The notes under the pieces: generated by a model
What the model was told of the DNA's origin: nothing
Seen by the model: only the letters and a program-made list of their open reading frames with translations
Database searches by the model: none
Part shown: positions 53,913 through 63,499 of the stretch, piece after piece
Layout: every line of letters starts with the position of its first letter
Position numbering within the stretch: position 1 is the stretch's first letter
Source: Bradyrhizobium sp. AZCC 2176
Lineage (GTDB): Bacteria > Pseudomonadota > Alphaproteobacteria > Rhizobiales > Xanthobacteraceae
DNA length: 64,000 nt
Assembly: GCF_036924645.1 (NCBI RefSeq)
Contig: NZ_JAZHRX010000001.1
Span: 620,001 to 684,000 of the forward strand
Direction: 5' to 3'
Made by a program: the position numbers and the translations under genes

Positions 53913-54488
53913 TTATTCAGCGCGCCGCTGGCGCCACTCCTCGGCCTCAATCACATAAACGCGCCGGCTTCCGCGCCTGGGGTCCGCAATGGTCGTCAGA
54001 TAGCGCATTCCGAGCTTCTCGAGCGCGTGAATGGACGGTGCATTTTGCGGATCGACAAGCCCGAGCAATCTGCCGCAGTTGAGTTGCTCGAACCCCAAGG
54101 CAAGCTGCGCCTTGCCGATTTCGGTTGCAATCCCCTTGCCCCATACCCGGCGCGCAAGGACAAACCCGATCTCAAAATCGTCGGCTCCAAGCGCATCGCA
54201 TGGCGATAAGCCGGCAAAGCCGATGATTTCGCCCGCGGGCTTTTCGGTCAGAACCGCCATCCCCGTGAGGCTGCCACCGAAGGTGAAGAATCTCCGGATG
54301 AAATCTTCGGCGGCGTCCGTTGCCATCGGCGCTCCGGAAAATGCAAAGCGCATCACATCACTGTCGCCGAAGATCAGATTGTGCAGAGTGGATATATCCG
54401 CTTCGGCCGCAGCGCGCAGAATCAAGCGCGGCGTCGCCAAGATGACGAGTGGCTGCTTTTCCGATACCGGCGCGGGCTGCTGGTTCAT
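53913..54488 (-). CDS. GNAT family acetyltransferase (RimJ/RimL type)
   Basis: 191 residues from the ATG at 54488. [20 protein letters not shown] is the standard N-terminus of Acetyltransf_3 enzymes, and the acetyl-CoA loop is in [15 protein letters not shown]. The segment [13 protein letters not shown] is the C-terminal motif. Acceptor unknown; may be a ribosomal-protein N-terminus or a small molecule. It lies 58 bases upstream of rnhB on the same strand. Confidence 0.9.
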   Translation of the reverse strand: MNQQPAPVSEKQPLVILATPRLILRAAAEADISTLHNLIFGDSDVMRFAFSGAPMATDAAEDFIRRFFTFGGSLTGMAVLTEKPAGEIIGFAGLSPCDALGADDFEIGFVLARRVWGKGIATEIGKAQLALGFEQLNCGRLLGLVDPQNAPSIHALEKLGMRYLTTIADPRRGSRRVYVIEAEEWRQRRAE

Positions 54489-54549
54489 CCAGCCGCAATA
54501 CGCCAATTCGCCGGCAGAGAGAAGCGGTGCGGCCACACCATCGTGGGTT

Positions 54550-55005
54550 CTAATCCGGCAGGTGAACCCGCCGGTCGTCGCCGACCTCGATCCCGGGCGC
54601 GACCACAACTTCCCAGGGATGGTTGTCGGGATCGCCGAAATAGCCGGAGTAACCGCCGTAGTCGGTCTTGTGCGCGGATTTCAATAGCGACGCGCCGCAG
54701 GAAATGGCGAAATCCAGCACCGCGTCGACCTCCTCGACGGAGCCGCAATTCCAGGCGAGCGTCGATCCTCGAAAGGTTTTCGGCCGTGGCTCGTCCGGCA
54801 GCGTGGCGTCGCGGGCGAGTTGATCCCACGGGAAAAGCGCGATCACCGTGCCGCCAGTATCGAAGAAAGCAACCGCCTCACCGGTTGCCCGCATTCTTCG
54901 GGCAAAGCCGAGCGCTTCGTAAAACGCGATACTGGCGCGCATGTCGGTTACGCCGAGCGTAATGACCGTGAACCGCGGGGTTGGTTTCGAAGATTTTTCG
55001 CTCAT
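54550..55005 (-). CDS. VOC (glyoxalase-like) family protein
   Basis: 151 residues from the ATG at 55005. The beta-alpha-beta-beta-beta fold repeats: FTVITLGVTDMRASIAFYEA and YGGYSGYFGDPDNHPWEVVV. Metal ligands of the family would be in the first strand and in DPDNHPWE. Not a canonical lactoylglutathione lyase; substrate unknown. It precedes the GNAT gene on the same strand by 61 bases. Confidence 0.88.
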   Translation of the reverse strand: MSEKSSKPTPRFTVITLGVTDMRASIAFYEALGFARRMRATGEAVAFFDTGGTVIALFPWDQLARDATLPDEPRPKTFRGSTLAWNCGSVEEVDAVLDFAISCGASLLKSAHKTDYGGYSGYFGDPDNHPWEVVVAPGIEVGDDRRVHLPD

Positions 55006-55061
55006 CTTACTCTCCACATTGCCTGCGACAAACGCGAAGCGTTTGCGCAAGGGAGCCTAAG

Positions 55062-55190
55062 CGATGAAGCAATCCACACTTCTTGCTCGGATAAATGGAT
55101 TGCCTCGCGGAGCCTGTCATCACTATGCGAGCGCAATTGCGCTCGTCGCGGGGCGCGCATTCGCGCGACCCGGTGGCTCGCAATAACGAT
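55062..55190. repeat. Mosaic palindromic repeat, CGTCATTGCGAGG family carrying an inserted module
   Basis: The outer arms (GATGAAGCAATCC and GCTCGCAATAACGAT) belong to the family at 19328-19412. Between them GGAGCCTGTCATC (55110-55122) and GGGCGCGCATTCGCGCGACC with CGGTGGCT (55152-55179) are together identical to the 41-base module in the repeat at 62847-62974, but here split by 29 bases that include an 18-bp perfect palindrome CGAGCGCAATTGCGCTCG (55129-55146). Confidence 0.85.
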
Positions 55191-55196
55191 AACTAC

Positions 55197-56357
55197 CTAG
55201 AACAGACTCAGTTGCTGTCCGCTGCGCTTCGGCCTGACGAAATGATCGATCGTCAGTTTCGAGCGGCGCTTGTTGAGGCCGAGCTTTTCGCAGGCGATTT
55301 CGAACCGCCGCCCGATCATCCAGGCCATCGGGCCGGTACCCTTCATCCGTGCTCCCCATTGCGAGTCGTAGTCGCGTCCGCCGCGCATGTCGCGGATCAG
55401 GGTGAAGACGTGACGGTAGCGGTCGGGATAGTTCGCCATCAGCCACTCGCGAAACAGGTCGCGCACTTCCAGAGGCAGCCGCAGCAGCACATAGCTTGCT
55501 TCCTTGACGCCGGCGTGGGCCGCGGCATCGAGAATGCGTTCGATCTCGGAATCGTTCAGCGCAGGAATCACCGGGGCGACCATGACGGTCGCGGGAATGC
55601 CGGCCTCAGACAATTGCCGCAGCGCCTCCAGCCGCTTCGGCGGCGTCGAGGCGCGTGGCTCCATGGTGCGCGCCAGCTTGGGATCCAGCGTGGTCACGGA
55701 AATGGCGACCTTGGCCAGATTGCGCTTCGCCATCCGTTGGAGAATATCGATGTCGCGCGTCACCAGCGCCGATTTGGTGACGATGCCGACGGGATGACCG
55801 GCTTTATCCAGCACTTCGAGGATGCCGCGCATGATTTTGTGTTCGCGCTCGATCGGCTGATAGGGATCGGTATTGGTGCCGATCGCGATCATGCGCGGCT
55901 CGTAACCCGAGGCGGCCAGTTCCTTCTCGAGCAGTTCGGGCGCGTCCGGCTTGGCCAGCAGCTTGGATTCGAAATCGAGCCCGGGCGACAGGCCGAGAAA
56001 GGCGTGGGTCGGCCGCGCGAAGCAATAGACGCAGCCATGCTCGCAGCCGCGATAGGGATTGATCGAACGGTCGAACCCGATGTCGGGCGAGTCGTTGCGG
56101 GTGATGACCTTGCGCGAGGTATCCAGCGATACCGTCGTCTTGAACGGCGGCAGGTCGTCAAGGCTCTGCCAGCCATCGTCGAACGCAACCCGCGCCTCGG
56201 CTTCGAACCGGCCGCTCTCGTTCGATTGCGCGCCGCGGCCACGCCGTCGCTGCTGTTCGATGGCAACCGCAAGCTCAGGGAAAGGTGTCGCACCCGCCGG
56301 CTCGGAGGGCGCCGTGACCGGCGGGTGCTTGAGGGCATGAGAGGATGCTCGGCTCAT
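55197..56357 (-). CDS. PA0069-type radical SAM protein
   Basis: 386 residues from the ATG at 56357. The radical SAM cluster motif is CEHGCVYC (Cys105, Cys109, Cys112), and the following segments FARPTHAFLGLSPGLDFESK and GTNTDPYQPIER match the spore-photoproduct-lyase-like PA0069/Rv2578c family. Function of the family is unknown. Ends QQLSLF. A 4Fe-4S enzyme, so it may depend on ygfZ-type maintenance in the same genome (inference). Confidence 0.9.
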   Translation of the reverse strand: MSRASSHALKHPPVTAPSEPAGATPFPELAVAIEQQRRRGRGAQSNESGRFEAEARVAFDDGWQSLDDLPPFKTTVSLDTSRKVITRNDSPDIGFDRSINPYRGCEHGCVYCFARPTHAFLGLSPGLDFESKLLAKPDAPELLEKELAASGYEPRMIAIGTNTDPYQPIEREHKIMRGILEVLDKAGHPVGIVTKSALVTRDIDILQRMAKRNLAKVAISVTTLDPKLARTMEPRASTPPKRLEALRQLSEAGIPATVMVAPVIPALNDSEIERILDAAAHAGVKEASYVLLRLPLEVRDLFREWLMANYPDRYRHVFTLIRDMRGGRDYDSQWGARMKGTGPMAWMIGRRFEIACEKLGLNKRRSKLTIDHFVRPKRSGQQLSLF

Positions 56358-56545
56358 GGAGCGAACATAGCACGCCAAAAGAACAAATCAAGAACATCAT
56401 CAACAACAATTCACGACGAAGCATAAACCTTGGAAAAGGGCTGGCGCCAGTGCCGCAAAAAACTGCACGCAAACGGCTGCTTTGATTATGACAAGGTGAT
56501 AACAGTGCGGCGTTTTTCCTCGTTTGAGCCACCGAAGCCTCATCC

Positions 56546-57118
56546 ATGTTGAGCGTGATCATTCCGACCGAAGGTGTCGAGCAGCCCGCCGTCGCAACGC
56601 TGGCGGCGCTGGTGCCGGGCGCCGCAGCCGGCGTCATCCGCGAGGTACTGTTGGTCGACAGGGCCGGCAACGGCGTGATCGAACGGGTGGCGGACGTGGC
56701 CGGCTGCCGCTTCCTCGAGTTTGAAGGAACGCGCGCCGCAGCGCTGGCCGCGGGTGCTCGGGCGGCGCGCTCGCCATGGCTGATGTTCCTGCACGCCGGC
56801 GCGGTGCTCGACAGCGGCTGGATCGAAGAGACCACGCAATTCATCCAAAACGTATCGAGCAGCGGCCGGCCGCGCGCCGGAGTGTTTCGCTATGCCCGCT
56901 CGCCGTATGCCGACACCCGGCTGCGCGATGGCTTCAAATTTGTCGCCCGCATGATTACCGGGCCGTCGGCGGAACAGGGGCTCTTGATCGCGCGCGATCA
57001 TTATGAGCGGCTCGGCGGCTACCGGCCGGATTCCCGCCGTTCCGAGACGCGGCTGTTGCGCCAGCTCGGCCGCTCGGCGCGCACCCAGTTGCGCAGCCGG
57101 ATCATGGTGGTCGCCTAG
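56546..57118 (+). CDS. Degenerate glycosyltransferase family 2-like protein
   Basis: 190 residues with the GT-A start MLSVIIPT and the segment SPWLMFLHAGAVLDSGWIEE. In active relatives this reads FLHADT or FLDAD, with an Asp that binds the metal and nucleotide-sugar; here it is HAG (83-85), and the VDGGSxD loop is VDRAG. The core GARAARSPWLMF and RDHYERLGGY segments are otherwise kept. It looks like a pseudoenzyme or a protein of changed function. No partner genes nearby. ATG start with a weak ribosome site. Confidence 0.65.
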   Translation: MLSVIIPTEGVEQPAVATLAALVPGAAAGVIREVLLVDRAGNGVIERVADVAGCRFLEFEGTRAAALAAGARAARSPWLMFLHAGAVLDSGWIEETTQFIQNVSSSGRPRAGVFRYARSPYADTRLRDGFKFVARMITGPSAEQGLLIARDHYERLGGYRPDSRRSETRLLRQLGRSARTQLRSRIMVVA

Positions 57119-57220
57119 CTCGGGCAGTGCGGCGGTATATCGCAGCGCCGACACCCAAAATATCGAAAACAACCCCATGCAAAGTAGAACGGGCCTTGGC
57201 GCGCCTCGTCGGAGGCCTGC

Positions 57221-57260
57221 CAAATATATACTTGCCAAAAGCAAATATATATTTGACAAT
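57221..57260 (+). promoter_or_regulatory. Twin palindromic operator and promoter of the MarR-GNAT gene
   Basis: CAAATATATACTTG (57221-57234, imperfect palindrome) and CAAATATATATTTG (57242-57255, perfect 14-bp palindrome) are 21 bases centre to centre, exactly two DNA turns. TTGCCA at 57232-57237 and GACAAT at 57255-57260, 17 bases apart, form a likely -35/-10 pair, so the second site lies between them and the first overlaps the -35. MarR proteins usually bind such sites and repress their own gene; that this one does is an inference. Confidence 0.7.
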
Positions 57261-57281
57261 AGCAATTATCGAGGGTTGCTA

Positions 57282-58211
57282 ATGTCCCAACTGGATTCCG
57301 AACAAGAAATCGCAGCGGTACGCGCCTTCAACCGCTTCTACACCCGCAAGCTCGGCGTGCTGGATCAGCAGCTCCTGAAGACTCCGTTCTCGCTGAGCGA
57401 GGCGCGGGTGCTGTACGAACTCGCCCACCGCCAGGATCTCTCGGCAAAGGAGATCGGCGCCGAACTGGGTCTCGATGCCGGCTATCTCAGCCGCATCATG
57501 CAGAATTTCGATGAAGCCGGGTTGATCACTCGCGAACCGCTGCCGTCCGATCGCCGGCAATATCGGCTCGGATTGACGGCCAAGGGACGGCAGGCGTTCG
57601 CAGAACTCGAGCGCACTACAAAGGACGACGTCGCGGCGATGCTTGGGGCGCTACCGCGCGGCGGCAGGGAGCGCCTGATCGGGGCAATGGCCGATATCGA
57701 GCGACTGCTCGGCGATGCGCCTGCCGCACCACGACCGGCGACGCTGCGCGAGCCACGCCCCGGCGACATGGGATGGGTGGTGCAGAGCCACGGCGCACTC
57801 TATGCCCGCGAATACGGATGGGATTCCTCGTTCGAGGGGCTCGTCGCCGAAATCGCGGCCAAATTCCTCAGTTCGTTCGATGCGTCGCGCGAGCGTTGCT
57901 GGATCGCCGATATCGATGGCGCGCAGGTCGGCTCGATATTTCTGGTGCGGCACACCGACGATGTCGCCAAGCTGCGGCTATTGCTGGTCGACCCGGCCGG
58001 GCGTGGCCAGGGGCTCGGCCATCGGCTGGTCGCCGAATGCATCGCGTTCGCGAAGGCCTGCGGCTATCGCAAGATCACGCTGTGGACCCAGAGCATCCTC
58101 GTCGCTGCCCGCAAAATCTATCAGGAAGCCGGATTCAAGCTGGTCGCCACCGAGCCGCACCGCAGCTTCGGTCAGGACCTGGTCGGCGAAACCTGGGAAC
58201 TGGAACTGTGA
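57282..58211 (+). CDS. MarR-type regulator fused to a GNAT acetyltransferase
   Basis: 309 residues from the ATG at 57282 (GAGGG eight bases upstream); a longer frame from 57003 overlaps the previous gene. Residues 1-145 are a MarR winged helix (LSEARVLYELAHRQDLSAKE; LGLDAGYLSRIMQNFDEAGL; REPLPSDRRQYRLGLT). After an Ala/Pro linker, residues 155-309 are a GNAT domain with the acetyl-CoA loop RGQGLGHRL (241-249). Fusions of this kind are known in alphaproteobacteria; the acetylated compound is probably the inducer or a related toxin. Coupled to the next small gene by GTGA. Confidence 0.92.
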   Translation: MSQLDSEQEIAAVRAFNRFYTRKLGVLDQQLLKTPFSLSEARVLYELAHRQDLSAKEIGAELGLDAGYLSRIMQNFDEAGLITREPLPSDRRQYRLGLTAKGRQAFAELERTTKDDVAAMLGALPRGGRERLIGAMADIERLLGDAPAAPRPATLREPRPGDMGWVVQSHGALYAREYGWDSSFEGLVAEIAAKFLSSFDASRERCWIADIDGAQVGSIFLVRHTDDVAKLRLLLVDPAGRGQGLGHRLVAECIAFAKACGYRKITLWTQSILVAARKIYQEAGFKLVATEPHRSFGQDLVGETWELEL

Positions 58212-58363
58212 AGCCCGCGCGTCGCGACAGCTCGCGGCGCGTGACGCCTGAACTCATCGACTTCCATATCAAGCACGCGCATCAGTTGCGCGTCGAAGCC
58301 TGGCGCAACATGTGGCGCGGGCTATGGAGCTTGCTGGTCAGGCTGAAGCGCCTTGCGCTTTAG
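58208..58363 (+). CDS. 51-residue basic helical protein
   Basis: GTG start overlapping the stop of the MarR-GNAT gene (GTGA), so translation is probably coupled. Content: a basic leader KPARRDSSRRVTPEL, then helices DFHIKHAHQLRVEAWRNMW and RGLWSLLVRLKRL rich in Arg, Trp and Leu. It resembles small proteins of the RSP_7527 kind, with no known role. It overlaps the convergent moaB gene by 26 bases, which could make antisense control possible. Too short for ordinary gene callers. Confidence 0.6.
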   Translation: MKPARRDSSRRVTPELIDFHIKHAHQLRVEAWRNMWRGLWSLLVRLKRLAL

Positions 58364-58901
58364 GCCGCCGCAGGTGCTCGTCGAGCCGCGGCATGATCTC
58401 GACGAAATTGCAGGGCCGCGTGCGGTAATCGAGCTGGGCGGCGAGGATGCCGTCCCATGCATCGCGGCAGGCGCCCGGCGATCCCGGCAGGCAGAAGATG
58501 AAGGTCGCGCCCGCAACGCCGGCGGTGGCGCGGCTCTGCACCGTCGAGGCGCCGATCTTGGCGTGGCTCAGCATGTGGAAGGCGATGGAAAAGCCATCCA
58601 TCCGCTTCTCGAACAGCGGCTCGACCGCCTCCGGCGTCACATCGCGGCCGGTGAAACCGGTACCGCCGGTGGTGATGATCGCATCGACGCCGGCGTCGGC
58701 GATCCACCGTTTGATGATGACGCGGATCGCATCGACATCGTCGACGATGATCTCGCGCGCGGCAAGAAGATGACCGGCCGCGGTCAGCCGCTCCGCCAGC
58801 GTGGCGCCGGATTTGTCATCGGCCAGCGTGCGGGTGTCCGAGACCGTCAGCACCGCGATGTTGAGCGGGACGAATTGTTTGGTTTCATCGATGGAGGACA
58901 T
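58338..58901 (-). CDS. moaB: Molybdenum cofactor biosynthesis protein B
   Basis: 187 residues. MoaB/MogA fold: adenylylates molybdopterin or helps in that step. LTVSDTRTLADDKSG is the N-terminal motif, TTGGTGFTGRDVTPEA the central one, and FCLPGSPGACRDAWD completes the active site. Length is normal. Its 3' end overlaps the small basic-protein gene on the other strand by 26 bases. No other molybdenum genes lie nearby. Confidence 0.95.
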   Translation of the reverse strand: MSSIDETKQFVPLNIAVLTVSDTRTLADDKSGATLAERLTAAGHLLAAREIIVDDVDAIRVIIKRWIADAGVDAIITTGGTGFTGRDVTPEAVEPLFEKRMDGFSIAFHMLSHAKIGASTVQSRATAGVAGATFIFCLPGSPGACRDAWDGILAAQLDYRTRPCNFVEIMPRLDEHLRRPKAQGASA

Positions 58902-59070
58902 TTCGCTCGATCCCTCGTGTCCCGGACGCGGTGCAGCGTCTTCACGCTGCTCCGCAGAGCCGGGACCTAACTCAAAGAAGGACCCCGGACCAGCAGCGCA
59001 TCACCATAGCGCGTCGAAGACGCGCGTGAACGCGCTTTCGGTGCTGCGCAGCATCCGGGGCACGAGACCG

Positions 59071-60009
59071 TTATAGAGCACCTTGGGCAAACGTGTTGCA
59101 CGCCTGCACCGTGCCCTGCTGGTAGCCGGTCATGAACCATTGCTTGCGCTGCGCCGCCGAGCCGTGGGTGAAGCTATCGGGCACCACCCTGCCCGTTGAC
59201 TGCCGCTGCAGCGTGTCGTCGCCGATCGCGGTTGCCGTTTTCAATGCCGCGTCGATGTCGCCGGCTTCTATGAAGCCCGGACGCTTCTTCTCTTCGCGGT
59301 TGACCCAGACGCCGGAAAGACAATCCGCCTGCAGTTCGACCTTGACCTGCAGCGCATTGGCTTCGGCCTTGCTGCCGGCCTGCTGTTGCAACCGCTGCAC
59401 GCGCGGCAGGATGCCGAGCAGGTTCTGGATGTGATGTCCCGCTTCATGCGCGATAATGTAGGCGGTCGTGAATTTGCAGGCATTGCCCGAGCAGCCGCGA
59501 AAGCGCGTTTCGACTTCGCGGAAGAAGCTGGTGTCGAGGAATATCTGCTTGTCCGGCGGGCAGTAGAACGGTCCCATCGCCGACTGCGCCATGCCGCAGC
59601 GGCCGCCATTGGTGGCGTTGCGGAACAGCACGATGCGCGGTCCGGTATAATTCTGTCCGCTGGACTGGAATATCTCGCTCCAGCGGTCGTCGATCTCGCC
59701 GAGAACGCCTGATATCATGCTGCCGACTTCGTCCTTCGGGGCACCGGTCTTGGCCGGCCCCGATCTGCGATCGGTTTGGTAGGTCGGCGCTTGTCCCCCG
59801 CCGGTCAGGATTTCGGCACCGCCGATCAGGATGCGTGGATCGATTCCGAAAGCATAGCCGACCAGGCCGAGCACGATGATGGTGCCGATGCCGAGCCCGC
59901 CGCCACCCATCGGCAGGCCAAAACCGCCGCCACCGCCACCCATTCCGCCGCCGCTATCGTCGCGACGGTCTTCAATGTCGTCGCTACGGCGGAAATCATC
60001 GTAACGCAT
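59071..60009 (-). CDS. Neutral zinc metallopeptidase (YpfJ-like)
   Basis: 312 residues. A Gly-rich N-terminus (GGGMGGGGGGFGLPMGGGGL) and one membrane helix (IGTIIVLGLVGYAF) anchor the protein; the periplasmic domain has HEAGH at 188-192 (Zn ligands and the catalytic Glu), with four Cys around it. Family: YpfJ/KPN_02809. Length normal. Substrates unknown. The gene is divergent from ccrM; the gap 60010-60288 holds the ccrM promoter. Confidence 0.92.
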   Translation of the reverse strand: MRYDDFRRSDDIEDRRDDSGGGMGGGGGGFGLPMGGGGLGIGTIIVLGLVGYAFGIDPRILIGGAEILTGGGQAPTYQTDRRSGPAKTGAPKDEVGSMISGVLGEIDDRWSEIFQSSGQNYTGPRIVLFRNATNGGRCGMAQSAMGPFYCPPDKQIFLDTSFFREVETRFRGCSGNACKFTTAYIIAHEAGHHIQNLLGILPRVQRLQQQAGSKAEANALQVKVELQADCLSGVWVNREEKKRPGFIEAGDIDAALKTATAIGDDTLQRQSTGRVVPDSFTHGSAAQRKQWFMTGYQQGTVQACNTFAQGAL

Positions 60010-60192
60010 GGCGGTATTTCCTCATCCCCGGCTGCCTGCTCGAATACCCAACGCGACAATCACGTAGAATTTCCATTCCATTAATCAATAACCCGCCCGG
60101 CAAAAATTGCCTAGTGCACAAGCCGACGCAATCTCTGCTGGCAACGTGGCCGGCAGACTCTCTTCCGCATTCTCTGTCGGCAACCAGTTTGG

Positions 60193-61422
<1,230 letters not shown>

Positions 61423-61669
61423 GCCTCGTTTCACATCATCGCGCCACGCCCAGACCCGGCCTACGGCACGGCCGCGCCAAAGCACCACAGCATGCGTATG
61501 GCTCGCCCGGGCCGGAGATGGCGCGAAATTCGGCTTTGCCCATACACCGCGCAGCCGGCGCGGTCCGCCGGCATGGCAGCCGTGCCATGTGCGCGGGTGG
61601 CGATGCGCCTTTTCGCACCTATTTCGGGGCATACGTGCTACATTCATTTTTGCATAAGAGATTGCTCCC

Positions 61670-61996
61670 ATGCGCACCCGAGGCTCCGAGTCGCTCATTG
61701 TGCTGCCGCTGCTACCGATCTTCCTGATCGGCTTGTTTCCAATGCTGCTGTTGAGTTTGCTGGGCCCCGCCGGACTGATCATCCTCGGCATCCTGGTCGC
61801 CAGCGCGGGCTTGACCGACATTCTGGACGCCAGCGGCGCCTTCAGTGAGCAAATCATCGTCCATGGTTATGCGCGAGGATCGGAGCGCACGGGGCAACGA
61901 ACGGCGCTCCGTTCGGAAATGCGCTTTGCGTCGGTGATGATCGCTTCCGGCGCCGCCCTTGCGGTCTTCGGCATAGGCGGCCTGGTCCTATCGTAG
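61670..61996 (+). CDS. Small hypothetical membrane protein
   Basis: 108 residues. Two hydrophobic helices at the N-terminus (VLPLLPIFLIGLFPMLLLSL; AGLIILGILVASAGLTDIL), a polar middle with Arg/Glu, and a third helix at the end (MIASGAALAVFGIGGLVL). The order of topogenic segments looks real, but there is no family that I recognise and the ribosome site is poor. Downstream is a GST gene. The gap before it (61423-61669) shows nothing else. Confidence 0.55.
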   Translation: MRTRGSESLIVLPLLPIFLIGLFPMLLLSLLGPAGLIILGILVASAGLTDILDASGAFSEQIIVHGYARGSERTGQRTALRSEMRFASVMIASGAALAVFGIGGLVLS

Positions 61997-62131
61997 GGCC
62001 CGGCCTTTCACGAACTCGTCGCTTGCGCGCCCCGCAAAAATTTGAGCATGGACGTGCTGTCCGGTGGCCTTTCCGCCGTGTCCGGATTCAGCACAAGCCA
62101 GCCTGCAAGAAGCAATCGGGGAAAATTCCAA

Positions 62132-62818
62132 ATGCTCAAATTCTACTTCAACGGATCGCCCAACCCGACCAAGGTCGCCCTCTTCCTCGAGGAAGCCGGC
62201 ATCGCCTACCAGCCGGTCGCCGTTGACACCCGCAAGGGCGACCAGTTCAAGCCGGAATACCTTGCCATCAATCCGAACGCCAAGGTGCCGGCGATCGACG
62301 ATGATGGCGTCAAGGTGTTCGACAGCAACGCCATCCTGCTCTACCTCGCGGAAAAGACCGGCAAGTTCCTGCCTGCGAACACGCCCGCCAACCGCGGCGA
62401 ATTGCTGTCCTGGCTGATGTTCGCCGCCACTGGCGTTGGCCCGTTTTCAGGCCAGGCCGTGCACTTCAAGCATTTCGCACCGGAAAAGATCGACTACGCC
62501 CATAACCGCTACCAGTTCGAGGCGCAGCGGCACTTTGGCATTCTCAACGACCATCTCGCCAGCCGCCGCTATATGGTCGGCGACACCTATACCATCGTCG
62601 ACATGGACGTCTGGGGCTGGGCCCGCATGCTCCCCTTCGTTCTCGGCGAGGACGCGGTTGCGAAATATCCCAACGTCAAGCGGCTGGTCGACGAGATCTC
62701 GGCCCGTCCTGCGGCAGCCAAGGCGATCGCGCTGAAGGATAACTTCAAGTTCAAGGCCGAGATGGACGACGAGGCCCGCAGCAACATGTTCAAGCATCTT
62801 TCGGTGAAGGCGGCCTGA
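62132..62818 (+). CDS. Glutathione S-transferase family protein
   Basis: 228 residues from the ATG at 62132; a longer frame reaches 62042. The thioredoxin-like N-terminal domain has NPNAKVPAIDDDG with the cis-Pro and FDSNAILLYLAEKTGKF with the SNA glutathione-binding residues; the C-terminal helical domain has YTIVDMDVWGWARM. The subgroup resembles YghU/YfcG-like or plant-type GSTs. Substrate unknown. GGGGAAAATTCC lies upstream. Single gene followed by a repeat. Confidence 0.92.
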   Translation: MLKFYFNGSPNPTKVALFLEEAGIAYQPVAVDTRKGDQFKPEYLAINPNAKVPAIDDDGVKVFDSNAILLYLAEKTGKFLPANTPANRGELLSWLMFAATGVGPFSGQAVHFKHFAPEKIDYAHNRYQFEAQRHFGILNDHLASRRYMVGDTYTIVDMDVWGWARMLPFVLGEDAVAKYPNVKRLVDEISARPAAAKAIALKDNFKFKAEMDDEARSNMFKHLSVKAA

Positions 62819-62846
62819 GCAACGCCGAGAAAATCGTAGAGAACCT

Positions 62847-62974
62847 GTAGGGTGGGCAAAGGCGCGCTTGCGCCGTGCCCACCTTTTTTGAAGCATCTGC
62901 GTGAGGAATGGTGGGCACGCGGAGCCTGTCATCGGGCGCGCATTCGCGCGACCCGGTGGCTTTGCCCACCCTAC
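62847..62974. repeat. Mosaic palindromic repeat, GTAGGGTGGGC family carrying an inserted module
   Basis: The outer arms are those of 15853-15939 and 37660-37757. In the right half the usual CGCTTCGC segment is replaced by a 41-base module at 62921-62961 (GGAGCCTGTCATC, then GGGCGCGCATTCGCGCGACC with CGGTGGCT), after which the ending TTGCCCACCCTAC resumes. The identical module occurs, split, in the unrelated repeat at 55062-55190. Confidence 0.85.
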
Positions 62975-63002
62975 GAGCTCAGCTCCGCAACGACTCTATG
63001 TC

Positions 63003-63437
63003 TCAAACCGCAGCAGCGAGCTTTTGCTCCGCGGGGAAAGGGCCGAGCACACGCTCAACCAGCGCAGAGTCGCAATACTCCTTGATCTCCTTGATCTTGC
63101 CGTTCTCGATCCGCCAGACCATGCAATACTGATTGTCGTAGCGCTCCCCGGACTTGGTGACATTGTCCCCGCGGGCTTCGACGACGACGTAATCGCCTTC
63201 CGCGATGAAGTTGAACGCCAGCGTGCGCGGCCGCCCGGCGGCGAGCAGCGACCGCAGATGACCCATCAAGCCGTCGTTGATAGCCTCACGGCCCTTGAAT
63301 TTGCCCGACCAGGAATACTGGCCGGTGACGACCCAGGTGACATCCTCGGCGATATTGTCAACGAAGGTCGTTCCGCTGCGGTTCGCTGAATCTGCGTAGA
63401 CTTGTTGCACCAGCTTCTTGTTTTCTGCTGCGCCCAT
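63003..63437 (-). CDS. SnoaL-like/nuclear transport factor 2-fold protein
   Basis: 144 residues from the ATG at 63437 (AGGAGAA upstream); a longer frame reaches 63488. Cone-shaped alpha/beta barrel features: NKKLVQQVYADSANRS, WVVTGQYSWSGKFKGREAIN, and the C-terminal MVWRIENGKIKEIKEYCDSA. These proteins are small ketosteroid-isomerase-like enzymes or binding proteins; the reaction here is unknown. It is divergent from the LysR gene, whose product is the likely regulator. Confidence 0.88.
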   Translation of the reverse strand: MGAAENKKLVQQVYADSANRSGTTFVDNIAEDVTWVVTGQYSWSGKFKGREAINDGLMGHLRSLLAAGRPRTLAFNFIAEGDYVVVEARGDNVTKSGERYDNQYCMVWRIENGKIKEIKEYCDSALVERVLGPFPAEQKLAAAV

Positions 63438-63499
63438 GGCGGCTTCTCCTTTGATCTGATGTCCGATCATTGCGCGCCCTGTGGTCATTCTTCCAATCG

